A DNA stretch of 64,000 bases from Ctenosaura bakeri (lineage: Eukaryota; Chordata; Lepidosauria; Squamata; Iguanidae). The notes under the pieces were generated by a model. The model did no database searches. It was not told the origin of the DNA and was given only the letters and a program-made list of their open reading frames with translations. A program made the position numbers and the translations under genes. Below are positions 11,423 through 23,308 of this stretch, piece after piece (within the stretch, counting starts at the first letter, position 1; every line of letters begins with the position of its first letter). The DNA is taken from NCBI GenBank assembly GCA_948474755.1, contig CAOLHI010001255.1, positions 434,001-498,000 on the forward strand, given 5' to 3'.

Positions 11423-11601
11423 GGCCATTTCCGCACGAGTCTGTTATAGCGCGATGATTCCACTTTCAACACCCTCTGGAATCCTGGGGTTTGCAGTTTC
11501 GGGAGGGGCCGGCCGGCCCCTCCCGAAACTGCAAACCCCAGGATCCAGAGGGTGTTGAAAGTGGAATCATCGCGCTATAACAGACTCGTGCGGAAATGGC
11601 C
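11423..11601. mobile_element. 179-bp near-perfect palindromic MITE in the NRP1 CpG island, TSD CTA
   Basis: Two arms of about 90 nt, from GGCCATTTCCGCACGAG to the central GGGGCCGGCCGGCCCC, are almost exact reverse complements. CTA flanks both sides (11420-11422 and 11602-11604). CpGs in the arms (GCGCGATGATTCC) are intact. It lies about 1.8 kb upstream of the NRP1 start codon. Such a palindrome could extrude a cruciform or fold as one RNA hairpin if transcribed. It is non-coding and non-autonomous. Confidence 0.85.
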
Positions 11602-11780
11602 CTAGACTAGCTCACTGTACAGCACCATCTCCCCCCCCAACAAAACGCACCCCCTCGTGTAGGGGCGATGTGTTGCCCGCGCCACCCTTTCATTTGTCAC
11701 ACACGGACCGGGGATTTTTTTGGGTGTGTGTGTGCTGGGAATGCACGATCTGGCAGGATGGGGTGGGGAGGATGGGGTAC

Positions 11781-11884
11781 ATTTTAATGTTTTAATGTAT
11801 TTATACATTCCTGTAATGCCACCTGGATCCACTGGGAGAGGCGGGATAAAAAATAAATTTGATTATTATTATTATTATTATTAT
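11781..11884 (+). repeat. LINE-type 3' tail with (TTA)n
   Basis: TCCACTGGGAGAGGCGGGAT followed by AAAAAATAAAT and then a pure (ATT)n run at 11860-11883 matches the common squamate LINE (L2/CR1-like) 3' end, which terminates in short tandem repeats. The upstream body is truncated. Confidence 0.55.
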
Positions 11885-12573
11885 GAACCCCATACAATGC
11901 AAAACATCCACGCCCATGGCGGGAGCCCACTCGGCCCAGGGGCGAATCCTGCGCGCCTGCTCTGCCCACCTCGGTGCTTGCAGCGCAGCAGCCCCCGCTA
12001 GGACTGAGCGCGCTTTTCCCAACTGCCACCTTCCCTCACTTCCGTTACTCTTTTCTCCCCACCTTCCTGCCCCTCGTACTGCCTCCGTGTTTATCGGGGG
12101 AATTTATTTTTATTTTCTGCCCGCAGCCTCTCCCGCGCAATCGTGTCGTGACGCGCCCCCTCTGACTCTCGCGCCCGCCTCGCGACAGGCTTCCCGCGCG
12201 CTCTCCGCCTCCTCACGCGCCGGCCGACGGGGGGGCGCGCTTGCGCTTGCGCTGGGGGGGGGTTTGTGCCAACACAAACGGCAAACCCAGACGTGAGGCG
12301 AGACTCTTCGAGAAGCCGCACCGTCGTTAGTCCCTCAACACGCACCCACAACACTTTACATCCCTCACGTCCTCTCTCACATTACACAAACTGGGAGGAA
12401 ACGCAGATGCCGCCTCCGAAAGAAATGTCATGCTTTTCCTCAGCACTTTCGTGAAGGAGGGAGCTCTCTGGGGGCCGTTGAGAGATGAGAGCGCGAGGGG
12501 GAAAAAAAAAGACTTCTGTGGGAAAGCGAGGAGGGAGGGGAGACTGGCTAGCCCGGGCGATAGCTGCCCGCGC

Positions 12574-12753
12574 CTCCATTTCCGCACTAGCCTATTATAG
12601 CGCGATGATTCCACTTTCAACATCCTCTGGCATCCTGGGGTTTGCAGTTTCGGGAGGGGCCGGCCGGCCCCTCCCGAAACTGCAAACCCCAGGATGCCAG
12701 AGGATGTTGAAAGTGGAATCATCGCGCTATAACAGGCTGGTGCGGAAATGGCC
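12574..12753. mobile_element. 180-bp near-perfect palindromic MITE, second copy in the NRP1 CpG island
   Basis: Same subfamily as 11423-11601: arms with GCGCGATGATTCCACTTTC and TGGGGTTTGCAGTTTCGGG around a central GGCCGGCC. The left GGCC terminus is degraded (CTCCATTTCC) while the right end GGAAATGGCC is intact. No target duplication can be read. It is about 2.9-3.1 kb upstream of the NRP1 ATG. Confidence 0.8.
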
Positions 12754-13564
12754 TGAGCCTTTAAGTAAAAGGCTCGCTCCGAAGAGAAAAGCGGAGGAGG
12801 GGCCCAAGGGGTCTGCCTTTTTCCCGCCCTCCCTGAAGGGAGCGGGCGGGGATAACGAGGAACGCCAATAGCGGGTAAAGTGGGTCCTGAGGGGCGGGAA
12901 CGGCCGAAAGGCGAGGCCCTGAAGTTGGAGAGTCGACCTCTCCTGAGGTAGAGCCTTCGTTTGTCGTCGCGGTCGTGGTGGTCGCAGGTCTGCCAGAAGG
13001 GAGGAAGGAGCGCGCCCGTGTTTTGCAGAGCGGCGGCCAAAAGCAGAAATCGTGAGGCGGAAACCACTCTCGAAGAGCGGAACGCCTGCCTGGGCGGCCA
13101 CGACGGGCTGAGAGACTTTCGTTTCCGTTCCTGAAACGGTTTCCTTCTCGGGAGGACCCAAGGAAAACGACTTTTTCTGCCAAGGAAGGCTCCTTAAAAG
13201 CGCTCTCCTAAAAAATGGTCGTGAAACAAAGATGTGGAATAGGATGTTGATTACAGCATATTAATACATTTACTTCTCCAAAACAGACACATCTAACGTC
13301 TTTTGTAGGCTGCTGTTTACTTGCGCGCAATAGGGGGAATTTGAAAGTAGGGTGAAGAATGATTCATTAAACCACCCTAAATATTTACTAAAATAATAAT
13401 GGAAGTTTTTGGGAGTTTTTTTTTAAATATGAGTAGCAACATCAACTTACACCGACAGAGGCGACAATGGAAGGAGTGTGCGCGCACCTCACCAAGGATG
13501 CACCTACCCTAGGCAGAAATTTTGTGTCTCGAATAATGCTATGAGAGATCTTTGACTTTCATTT

Positions 13565-13629
13565 TGTTGCCCTGAGTCCCATTTTGGGAGAAATATGGGG
13601 TATAAATCAATCAAATAAATAAATAAAAT
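13565..13629 (+). repeat. LINE-type 3' tail
   Basis: CCCATTTTGGGAGAAATATG, then GGGTATAAATCAATCAAATA and AATAAATAAAAT, resembles the 3' end of L2/CR1-like squamate LINEs, with a short AAAT repeat tail. Confidence 0.5.
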
Positions 13630-14149
13630 CCTGTATAGGTGATATTAAAAAAACAACCCAAGTTTAGTCCTGAACATGCTTATTTTTTTTATCTGCCACA
13701 ACATAAAATCCTGTCCGCACACAAAAAAATGTCAATTGTGTACAGAATAATTTTCAAACAAGTTTTAACGGTTGGCAGATAGAGGCAGCAGAACTACAAA
13801 CATTTCACATTTTTGTTTCAAAAACGTATCCAATCTATGCTTCTCTTCATTTTCTCTCTGAATATAGTCTTAAGTCCATCAAAACCTAAGATACCACTAA
13901 GTCAGATCTGTATATTTCTCCTTTTGAGAAAGGCATTCCAAACTTGGGACCAAAAATACTCTTTGCCCAATGGAACTTTTGATCACAAGCACACCTTTGC
14001 CAGTTGAATGGAGCGCTTGAGTTAGAAGTAGAAAGAATATTTGAAAATATTTTTTAAAAATGGTGGAAAATGTGTTTCTCGAGTGTTGAAAAGCCCTGAT
14101 GAGGAGGATTCTGGAAATGATGAGAATCTTTCCACTTTGGAACTTTGTG

Positions 14150-14390
14150 TAAATTTCACATGTGGTTTTTTAGTGTGTGCAGAAAATAGTATTTCTTATG
14201 CAGGAAACAGCAAAAAGCTGTTTTCTGTAAAAAACAAAACAACACACTCATATGTGAAATTTGTGTATGGTAAGTCCTCAACTATAGCATTTCCTGCTCA
14301 GAAGACAGCATTTTTAAAAAATTTCACCCACAGAAAATGTTTTATGTGCAAAAATACCATATGCAAAATTTTCACAGAATAAGTCCCAAA
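14150..14390. repeat. low-complexity repeat built on TGTGCAGAAAA words
   Basis: GTGTGCAGAAAATAG, GCTGTTTTCTGTAAAAAAC, CACAGAAAATGTTTTATG and TGTGCAAAAATACC recur in both orientations. This resembles the block at 4040-4165. A weak 113-residue frame across it has no recognisable domain. Confidence 0.4.
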
Positions 14391-15898
14391 TTGCCAGTAG
14401 CCATGAAAAACTTTCTTTCACAGTGGGAAGAAAATTGCTAAAATTACTAATTGCTTCCTTCATTGATTTAGTGAAGAATTACATCCCGAACTCTGGGTGC
14501 AAGATCAAATATTATTCTGATTGACTCATATCCCATGACATTCTTTTTTGGGGGGTGGGGGGGCGTGTCCAGGATCTGAATCCTGTGACATTCTTAGCTG
14601 TCATAGTTTGATAGCATTATCATGTCAGTGCCATTTTTTTCAAACTGTTCTCAGAGATTAGCCATATCAAATTCTGCAGCTGTAAGTTAGGAAGATCATA
14701 GCCTTGTCTTATTTCTTTATTTTTAGTTAAGTCACTGAGCTCTTCGTATATAGTACTTACACATTCACTGAATAGATTGCAATACATATTTTATACATAG
14801 TGCATCAAGTTCCTTCTGTATTTTCCATAAATGATGCTCAAATAAGTTGGTGATGGGTTAACACAGTGCTCTGAAGATTCAAATCCAGCTGTTAAGTGAA
14901 CTCTCTGTAATAATGCAAACCAATGAGTTGAAGCTTTCCCCATAGTTGCTAGGCTGGCACTCTGAGAGGCTTATTACTGAGGAAGCATATCCAAAGTTAA
15001 GGCAACATATTGCATATTTAAAGCAGATTTTTTAAATCTGCCTGCTAAACAGCACCAGAAGCTTATTTTAGGTATGGTTTCACTTACTGAGCAGACATCT
15101 GGAGAATAAGTGTGTGGTATTAAAAAGTTATACCTATCATCTGAAAATCATAGTTTTCTTCCTCTTCAGTTAACTTGGTTCTATCTTGCAGTCTCTCTGA
15201 AGCCAACTGAGAATAAATGAATACTCAATCAAAATATACAAAGCTACTTTAAACTAAAATCCATCTGGTTTCTGGTGATAGCTGTGTTCTTGGTTTTGCA
15301 GTAGGAGGTTGTATTTTCTTACAGTTCTTGTGCTTTTATGCTTTGCTTATTCTAAAAAATAGCTTTAACTAAAAATACACTTCTGACTAATGATATGTCC
15401 ACCATTTCAGTCACTTTGATCAATGGCTCCATAGCATTCATTCTAATTTTGTGTCTCGTATAATGTTTTCTAAATGTACGTTATGGCTGGAGGTACTGCC
15501 ACCTGTCTTTGTTTTCATTAAGTCCTATTTCTATAGCCTCTGGCTCCAGCTGTGCAACCACCAGTCAACAGCCCACCACTGAGATGGAAAGAGGAGGAAA
15601 AAGTATCCAAGCATATGGATGATCAGCTGAGTTCTTAATTCCAGGAATGCAAAGACAGAATACTGCTAGTACACAAAGTTTATTTATTTCCCAACAAAGT
15701 TGGGAAAGGTGATAAGAGAGGTTCAGAATTCCAAAGCAGCTGTGCCATTGTCAGAAAATTCAAGGTATTCCTTGTCTTCATACAATTAGCTGCCACACTC
15801 TGTTGGCATTTGAAAAGATACTGGACACAAACAGTGGGGAAAATGTCATTGCACTTTTGTTGACTATTTTGCTGATCCTCCCAAAAAGCCATGCCAGT
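14391..15898. other. NRP1 5' flank, no recognised feature
   Basis: AT-rich sequence without a gene, exon or repeat that I can name. It contains a G-rich run (GGGGGGTGGGGGGGCG) near 14549-14564. Confidence 0.35.
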
Positions 15899-16240
15899 AA
15901 CTTATTTGTTTATTTGGAGCATTTATACCCCACTCTTCAGCTAAAAAGTCTCCCAGGGTGGCTCATAAATTGTTAATTTGACACTTCCCTGCTCTCAGAT
16001 GTACAGTCTAAAAAGATACAACATGCAAGGAAAAGTGGATGGCAAGGAAAGGATTAAGTCCAGCAGATGCTGGCCAGTCTCTTCTCCCTCAAAGATGACA
16101 GCAGTAGTAGTTGGGGTAGAAGAAGGGCCTCCCACCAGCCAATGAGACTGCTCTTCTCTTCCTGAGAGGCTACAGCAGTGGCAGCTGGAACAGAGGGAGG
16201 TCTTCTGACCAACCAATGAGGCTGTGCCTGGGTTACTACT
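15899..16240 (-). repeat. L2-like LINE 3' region with a 72-bp tandem duplication
   Basis: The left part (TTATTTGGAGCATTTATACC, CCAGGGTGGCTCATAAA) is the reverse of the common squamate LINE 3' tail. The body contains two adjacent similar units, 16079-16150 and 16151-16224, each running from CTCTTCT to CCAATGAGRCTG. Confidence 0.5.
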
Positions 16241-16747
16241 AAACAAAGCTCTCTCTCTCTGTGTGTTCCTCATGCCTTTTCATTTATGCTCACTTGTGTT
16301 ACTGGATACCAGCGAGATAGCTTGGGAAGTCCCACTAGTGCTAGCATTTTGATATTATTGGAGATGCACTAGCAATGTTCTGGAAAGCAATTGGAACTGG
16401 AACAAGAACATGGAACCAGCTAAAACAAAATATACAAGGGAACTGATGGAACAGGTAAACCAGGACTGAGTGATCCTTTGTGTGTGTAAGTAATAGAACC
16501 TGAAACCTTCAACTAAGCCAGTGTCATTTATTCTCAACTGGAGCAAACTAGGCTAGAAACCCTATCCTCCATATTCCTGCTTGCTTTTGCAATGGGAGAG
16601 AATGAAGTATTGCATTCAGTCATGTGAGCCCCATCAGTAGCATGAAGCACACCCAGAATGGGTTTACCTCCTAATTCACTATTTGTGAGGACTTTTAAAA
16701 ATACTTCTTAATAGAGATTTTCAATAATAAATGTAGTATTACTAATA

Positions 16748-16748
<1 letters not shown>

Positions 16749-16800
<52 letters not shown>

Positions 16801-16820
16801 ATCAGCAGCAGCAGCAGCAA
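16749..16820. repeat. compound microsatellite (ATC)n-(AGC)n
   Basis: About seventeen uninterrupted ATC units followed directly by an ATCAGCAGCAGCAGCAGCA segment. Such a long pure run is likely polymorphic. Confidence 0.95.
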
Positions 16821-17459
16821 CATACAATCAGCAGTGAGAATCCCCACAGCATCCCAGTCCTCCTTTACTATTATAGCTTACTTAATTGTAAGGTACTTTT
16901 TATCCTAACTGCATGGAAAATGCTTCTTGTTACCAGTATCTGTTTTGATGACAGAGTGTTACATATCCAGTGACTTATATAAATGTGTGCATGTGCACAC
17001 ACAAATTAATAATACAGTGATCTTTGAAATAAGTGCTGCATGGTGCATTTTTCTTTGTATTAGTCATGCTGATTACCTAATTGCAATATGTACATACTTT
17101 CTAATATATATTTATATTTCTCAGAAGGGAACTCATGTAATCGCAATTGGAACATTCATTCATTTGGCAGTTTCTGGTTTTAGTTAGTAGGGCTGCATGG
17201 TGAGCATTCCATTGAGAAAGCAGCAGTCGTGACTGAGGGAAGACTGGTGGGATGTTAGAAGTGACATTCTAGTATTTGCTCAGCTATTATTCAAATTAGG
17301 CTAACAAAAGCCATAATTAGTCAAAATAAATAATTAGTCAAAGAATGCTCTGACCTCATTATCAACTTGACATAGTACTCCAGCGAACATTTTTCAGCTG
17401 CTATGGGAGAATATCATTTCCACAGTCTTGTTGCTCTGCCCACCAGTTCTTTCTAAAAT

Positions 17460-17690
17460 ATGAATGAATGTAGACTTCCAATGTATTTATAAATAGTATT
17501 TTGCCCACACTTCAGTCAAAGAGAAGACTCCCAGAGCAGCTTACAAGGGTCAGTGGTAAGACAGGCAGCTTACAGTGTCTGTCCTTGCACAATCAAAGAG
17601 ACACAACGTAAGAAGAAAAGGGATTGATGAGAAGGAAAAAAAAAAATGCCCAGCTGCCACCAGTTCTTAATTAATAAGACAGAAAAAAAA
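17460..17690 (-). repeat. L2-like LINE fragment, reverse orientation
   Basis: TTTGCCCACACTTCAGTCAA and CTCCCAGAGCAGCTTACAA match the reverse-oriented LINE 3' motif also seen at 15899-15970. The following text (GGCAGCTTACAGTGTCTGTC) fits the body of the same class. Confidence 0.45.
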
Positions 17691-18026
17691 GTTTGAGGTG
17701 GAAGGTAGCTGAATTATATCTAATGAAGTGGAGTGGATTCCATAAACATTTATGCCAAGTAAAACTCATAAGTCTTTAAGATGGATTCTTTGTTATTTAA
17801 GATATAATTTTAAAAGGAATTCATCAGGATTCTTCCCACTCTCACACGGCAGTAGCTTCTAACATACCTTGTGGAGATGGAGGAGCAGAATAGTTGGAGT
17901 AGGACTTGATGTTCCTTTGTTCATTTTCCTCCTTGCTCATTGCAGAAGATTCAGCATACAAAGTCTCCACAATGTTTTTTAATCTCTTTACAGAAGATTC
18001 AAACAGTCATAAGATTTTGCTATGGA

Positions 18027-18070
18027 CTGTGTGTATGTGTGTATGTGCGTGTGTGCGCGCGCGTGTGCAC
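18027..18070. repeat. (TG)n/(CG)n dinucleotide repeat
   Basis: Alternating purine-pyrimidine run GTGTGTATGTGTGTATGTGC followed by GTGTGTGCGCGCGCGTGTGC. This alternation is of the type that can adopt Z-DNA. Confidence 0.8.
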
Positions 18071-18829
18071 ACTTGTCTGCTTACCTCTTCTTCCCATGAC
18101 CTCACGTATAAATTGATGTTGAATTATGGGAAGGAGGAGCACAGCATACTAACTTTTCATTTTATATGAAGATAATTATATCTTATCCTACATGAAAAGA
18201 TCCCAACGATAAAATCAGCTTAACCCATTTAAAACAGTAAAATATAACAATTTAAAAAATTAGAACCATATACATGTGTAGATCAGTTAGGCCGAAAGGC
18301 TTTAATAAAGTGCTATGTTTTGGGCACTGGAGTGACACCAGTGTTGGTTCCAAGTGGGCCTCTAGAGGGAAGATATTTCATAATACTACAGCAGAGGAGG
18401 CTCCCTCACAGGTTTGCCTAAATTGTACTGCTTAGTTCTAAGCATGCAAAGTTGATGCCCCCAGCATACAAAATTATAAAAATTCACAATATGAAGCAAA
18501 CCACAGGGTAAGGGGAAGAGTGAAGATGAGGAGAATTTTGTCTCTGCTATTTTTCCAAAATCCAAAATGTCCATTACATGTTCACATTCCATCAGCCATC
18601 AAAATTGCAATGAATGTAGTATTTCCAGAAAGTATGGTGATATAGATAGTGAAAAGTGGTATGAATGTGGTGAAACTGTAGCAGGACTGCAACAGAAGAA
18701 TGGCTTTAGAAGAATAAAGGCAATACATGACAAAATTTATAGTACAATCCTATTGAGTTCAAGGTAAATAGGACTATGGACTTTGTATACAAAAGGAAAC
18801 TATGTGCCTCAACAGGAAGTCAACAGGAT

Positions 18830-18972
18830 GGCCATTTCCACACTACACACTTATAGTGTGATGATTCCACTTTCAACATCCTATGGAATCCTGGGGTTTG
18901 CAGTTTAGGGAGGGCTGGCCGGATGTTGAAAGTGTAATCATTGCGCTATAACAGTGTAGTGCGGAAATGGCC
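18830..18972. mobile_element. 143-bp deletion derivative of the palindromic MITE
   Basis: Termini GGCCATTTCCACAC and GTGCGGAAATGGCC are intact and the left arm is complete up to GGAGGGCTGGCCGG. The right arm has lost about 35 nt next to the centre. No clear target duplication is visible (GAT on the left, AGT on the right). Confidence 0.75.
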
Positions 18973-20294
18973 AGTGTGTCTGCCAAGTGGTGTAACTAGC
19001 GTAAACAGTGCCTATGGAAGGTGGAGAAGTTGCACCCCTACCTTCTTACCCCTACCCCCATCCCTACATGTGATTTTTTTTGTGCCTTCTGGCATTGGCA
19101 CACAGGGCATGTACCCTACCTGCTTCACCCTAGGTACACCTCTGTGTCTGCCGTTATGAAGTGATTCAGTTATTAAGGAGTAATTCAGGCTTTAAAAACC
19201 CTTGAGGACCTGCAGTTCCATACTGAAAGAACGTGTGATGAGCACCACATAACATAGAAAGCTAGAGGAGTCCAGTGCTACTGCTTCCAATGTGGTAGAA
19301 CATCTCTAGGCTACATCAAGGCCAGCAGCCAGCTCAGTGACATTTAAGCACAATCTGTTAGAACAAAATAAAAAGCGGCACATGCCTGGAAACTACAGAG
19401 ATTTAAAAAAACATGAGAGGAAGGAGGAAGAGTTAACTAGGCAGAATTGATTTGACCTTGACAGGTCTATAAGTAATAACTACATGAATCTCACTCATCC
19501 TACCCATCTACCTACTAGACATCCCACTCAGGTGAACTCCTCACAGTTTTGTCAGGTGCTAAAACCTTTATTTTATATAAAATTGATTAGAATTGTTTGT
19601 ATCATGGCTAGCCCTACCATTGGGCAGATCGAAGCAGCTGTTTTAAGTATCACATTTGGGTTGCCCAGGGAGGGTGAAAGGGCAGCAATTCATTCTTTTT
19701 AACTGCTTGAGATGGGGAGAGGTGCTTAAGAAACTTTTCTTCCTCCTCTGCCAAAATAACTTCACTGTTTTTGAATACTATGCACCTTCACTTGAGTTGG
19801 TAGGAAAGTTCCACTCTGCCTCAAACAGCAAAATCCATTGGGCCAATGCTTTATGTATTGTTTTTATGCTTACCAGTATATTACACACTGTGGTGTACAA
19901 TGTGCTATACACAGTGATAAAATCCAAGAAAATCGCAACATAAAAGACAACATACTTTAAAAGAATAATAAAATAATTTTAAAAGGCTGTCACGACACCA
20001 AACATCTCTGCTTTGAGGGGTATGTTATCTTTCATAAATTAGACATATTTATGGTTCAAAACATGTTTGGAGAAGCACTGACTGTAAGCATGCAGCCAGG
20101 TCAGGATGATCTCAGAGAGTATTAGATGGGAAAACCCAGTGCTGATGGGCTTGGGATGATCCTTGCAAAAGGCTGTTAGATACAAGCACTCCTGGAAACA
20201 ATATAAAGCAAAACTGACCAGGTGAAGTAGTCAAACACTCCTGTTGTAAGCATATCCTACAGAGACCTTCCCTATTTACCTTGCCCAACCAAGA
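18973..20294. other. intergenic, no recognised feature
   Basis: No gene and no firmly identified repeat. The stretch includes C-rich text near 19035-19070. Confidence 0.35.
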
Positions 20295-20907
20295 TGTTAA
20301 GAGACTGTCAGGACTCCAATCTATGTTTTGTCTCCTAGAGTTAAGACAATCAGTACATTCTGGACCCCTTTGTCAGTTTGTGGGAAAGCAATTATCGTTT
20401 TGTCCATACACCTTTCTTCAGGGTAGGAAATAGAGTATATAAACCCTAGCTCCAAGCCCTACAATTCATAGTACACTGGGCATCATGCTGCACGTGGTCC
20501 CCCAACTCCCATTTCTCTGTACTACCCTCAGACTCTTGTTTGAGCCACTCTGCTTCGATCTTGTGCTTCAGGACTGGTAAATACCACCCTTTCCAGCCAA
20601 AATCTCTCTCTCTCTCCAATCTTTCTCACCTTTCCCTCCAATAGCCTTGCACAGTTCATGAGACTCCTCAATTTCTTGTGTGTGTGTCTACTAATTTTCA
20701 ATAAAATAGACTTTTAACTGGAGTAATCTTTGCAGTTAGTACTGGTAGACACAGGTGAAAAGAGCTTCCTGTTACCCTCCTCTCCTGAGAGGATGGTAAC
20801 TTAGGATTTAGGGCCCTGAGGCTCCTTTGAGCTAACAATGCCCTAACTCCTAAGGGGACGCTGGCACTGCTGGTGGACCTCAAGGTCTGCCACCTTTTAG
20901 GGTAACA
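20295..20907 (+). mobile_element. LTR-like element, probably a solo LTR
   Basis: The block starts TGTTAAGAG and ends GGGTAACA, giving the short inverted ends TGTTA/TAACA usual for LTRs. Inside are a TATA box (TATATAAA at 20436-20443) and, about 260 bp further, an AATAAAA signal at 20700-20706 preceded by a TG-rich stretch, in the order expected for U3-R-U5. No target duplication matches exactly and no internal coding region or second LTR is visible. Confidence 0.5.
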
Positions 20908-21414
20908 AGTCAACATATTAAAATCTGTCTAAAATTCAATATAGATGGAACCAATCTTGGGTGGGAGTTATGCAGTCAAGGTACTACTGAAGATAAGGCC
21001 ATTTTGTGTATTGATCCATGTAAACCTCTCTGTGTGGTGGGACAAGCAACAAGACCTGTGATGATGATCTCATAATATAGGCTTAAAAGATGTGTCTTAT
21101 ACATGTGCAAATGAGCTGAAATGCAAAATCTTGCTGCATTTACCTTCCCTTGGTGGGTTCAACTCAGTGATTATGAAATGCAAGATATCATGGAAACTGA
21201 CTCTTAAAAATTAGATTATTCTTCTGTATATATATCCTCTTGCTTAGCCCTACTTTTATGTACTTTTGTCTGTAGTAAGTATCAGGACTAGCCCAAGTGG
21301 AACAGCAAGTCCTGCTGCATGGTATACAAAGCTGGTACATGAGGCTGAAACTTCCACAAACACCTCTTCCCATTCCTAATATCTGTTGTTGATTATGATG
21401 ATGTGTAATTTCTA

Positions 21415-21598
21415 CAAATAATCTCTGACTTTTGGCAACCCTAAGGTGATCCTATCACAGGGTTTTCTGCAGGTAAAGAGTAGTATGTAACATGCCCAAG
21501 GTCACCCAGTGGGTTTCCATGGCCAAGTGGGGAATCAAACCCTGGTCTCCAGGGTCATTGTCCAAGGCTCAGACCACTACACCATGCTGGCTCCCTAA
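21415..21598 (-). repeat. tRNA-derived SINE (squamate type), minus strand
   Basis: Read on the minus strand it begins GAGCCAGCATGGTGTAGTGG, an A-box-like start, followed by a B-box-like GGTTTGATTCCCC and CCATGGAAACCCACTGGGTG. It ends with CACCTTAGGGTTGCCAAAAG. Other copies lie at 52594-52788 and 58905-59095. It is a SINE and not a tRNA gene: it lacks a clover-leaf acceptor stem. Confidence 0.8.
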
Positions 21599-22794
21599 CA
21601 GTAAAAATACTGTAACAGCAAATTGTACTTGTTATCTAATGGTTGCTTACACTGTAGCAATTTGGTATACCAAATCTGCTGCTTGACTGTTTGGCAGAGC
21701 TGGCCCTGGACTTGGTTCAGTGGTGGGCAGATGTCAGGTTTCTGGGATATGCTTTGTTTTTTACTCAAACCTGAAGAGCTACCAGCCAAACTCTGCAGCA
21801 AAAGACATACGCTTTTTTGTTCTCAAAGCTTTAACAGTTTTGAATATCAGTACATTTGTTTCTGGCATTTGTTTTGATTCCAAGAACTGAACAGAATGTA
21901 CAGTCCTTCCATACACAAAAACCTAATCTTGACTACCTCAAGCTTTTACTTTTTTTTTTTTTTAGGTAATATCGTTTTGGGGCAGGGGCACTGTTTTCAT
22001 CCTGCTCTTGTTAAATAGTTGGGAATCAGAAATCCTAGCTGATTGACTGTATCACCCAGAGATCTATCAGTAGATCCTGATCTATGTTTTGCCTACCCTT
22101 GCCTTAATTCACTTGGCACGAGTCACCTGAAATTTCTGTGCTGTATTGGCTCCATCATGGTAGCACAACATGTTCTGGCATGAATGGTTTAATCTGTGGG
22201 AGGCCCTGCATTTTGGGCAGCTGGTTGGGTGAGCTGGTCTTCTGTTCTCTTCCAACAGTATGTTTCTATGAACAATTCCTTACTCTTTTTTTTTCTAACT
22301 CTGAATCTAGGGATTTTGTTTTTGTTCAGGCCCATCTCTACTTTTGCCTTTGTATTTACAATGCTCTATTGAAAACTGGATGTTCTCTAATATAAAGCTA
22401 CTTCCTGGAAACATTCAGCCTTAAAACAATGACAACAACAACTGCCCTAAGCATAATCATGTAATACAGAAGGTAAAACTGCTGATGAAAAAAAAATTCA
22501 GCATTTTGCCACTGAAACACTGCTTTTAAAAAGGAAAAAAAAAAACTTTAAAGTTACCCTTTTCATGAACTTCCATAAACCCTAAAAGAAATAATTTCAA
22601 AATGAAGTTTGGCAAGTGATTAATCATCACAACAGACTTATTTATTTGGTACTGTTTTGAAAGCAAAACACAATAAATTAAAACCAGCTAAGATCATCAC
22701 TTGCAATGGAAAAGATGTGCGGTGTGATATTATATCAAAGAAGCAGGAACAGTATTGTTGATTGAAAATGAAGATTAGCCATTATGTCAGTGGT

Positions 22795-22925
22795 CTGAAC
22801 ATATGGAAATGCTTTATACTGAATCAGATTACTGGTCCATTTAATCTGACTGGCAACCCTATTCAGACTGGTACTGGCTTTCCAGGATCTTCTGCAGGTG
22901 CCTTTCTTTCTATCTGCTAGCTTTA
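22795..22925 (-). repeat. tRNA-derived SINE of Sauria type, body, minus strand
   Basis: The plus text GAACATATGGAAATGCTTTA, CTGAATCAGATTACTGGTCC and TTTCCAGGATCTTCTGCAGG is the reverse of the body of the common squamate SINE whose head resembles tRNA. The tRNA-like head itself is missing or diverged. Confidence 0.6.
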
Positions 22926-23308
22926 TTCCTTCCCTGTTCCACTAGCTGTGCTTTCTGTTCATTATGCCTGTTAAAATTACTGCTAGTAGTAACATCAGGA
23001 GTAGTATCAGCACTCATTGTCATAGTAGCCGTGACAGCAGCAGCACAAAATAGCAGTACACTGTATCAATAGGAATAATGAGATTTACTTCTATAATCTT
23101 GTTTATGACCATCTCACGCCTCTTTTAAGGGACTGATTCAATCATTTTCATTTGCTTGAGTCTAAAACGGCCCAGTGGTCTTTAGAGATGTTTAGATTCA
23201 GGTTCCATATAGGTTGGGTAGATCTTTTATTAAGTACCAATGGTTCCTAGGTGATGGAGTTCAAGTGCAAGAACTTAGCCTTTAAGAAGAAGCCTGCTCG
23301 TACAGATG

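Larger units (their letters stand above)
9480..13210. promoter_or_regulatory. NRP1: CpG island over NRP1 exon 1 and upstream promoter region
   Basis: CG dinucleotides are dense from about 9480 to 13210 and sparse on both sides. The island contains Sp1-type GC boxes (CCCCGCCCCGCC near 10579-10590 and GGGGCGGG at 12891-12898), (GCC)n and (GGA)n tracts, and exon 1 of NRP1 near its left edge. No TATA box is evident, as expected for a CpG-island promoter. The NRP1 transcription start must lie above 9625, but I cannot place it. Two palindromic MITEs (11423-11601 and 12574-12753) and a LINE tail (11781-11884) interrupt the upper half. Long open frames in the island on both strands are composition effects. 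Confidence 0.8.

Noticed and set aside
12327..13067. 246-residue minus-strand open frame
   Set aside because: It runs through the palindromic MITE at 12574-12753, and its middle is the translated MITE arm. Composition-driven.
16749..16820. CRISPR-like direct repeats
   Set aside because: It is a simple trinucleotide microsatellite without spacers, in a vertebrate genome.
20085..20165. possible degraded 5S-type SINE (GATCTCAGAGAGTATTAGAT)
   Set aside because: The match to the 5S C-box region is too weak and no SINE tail follows.
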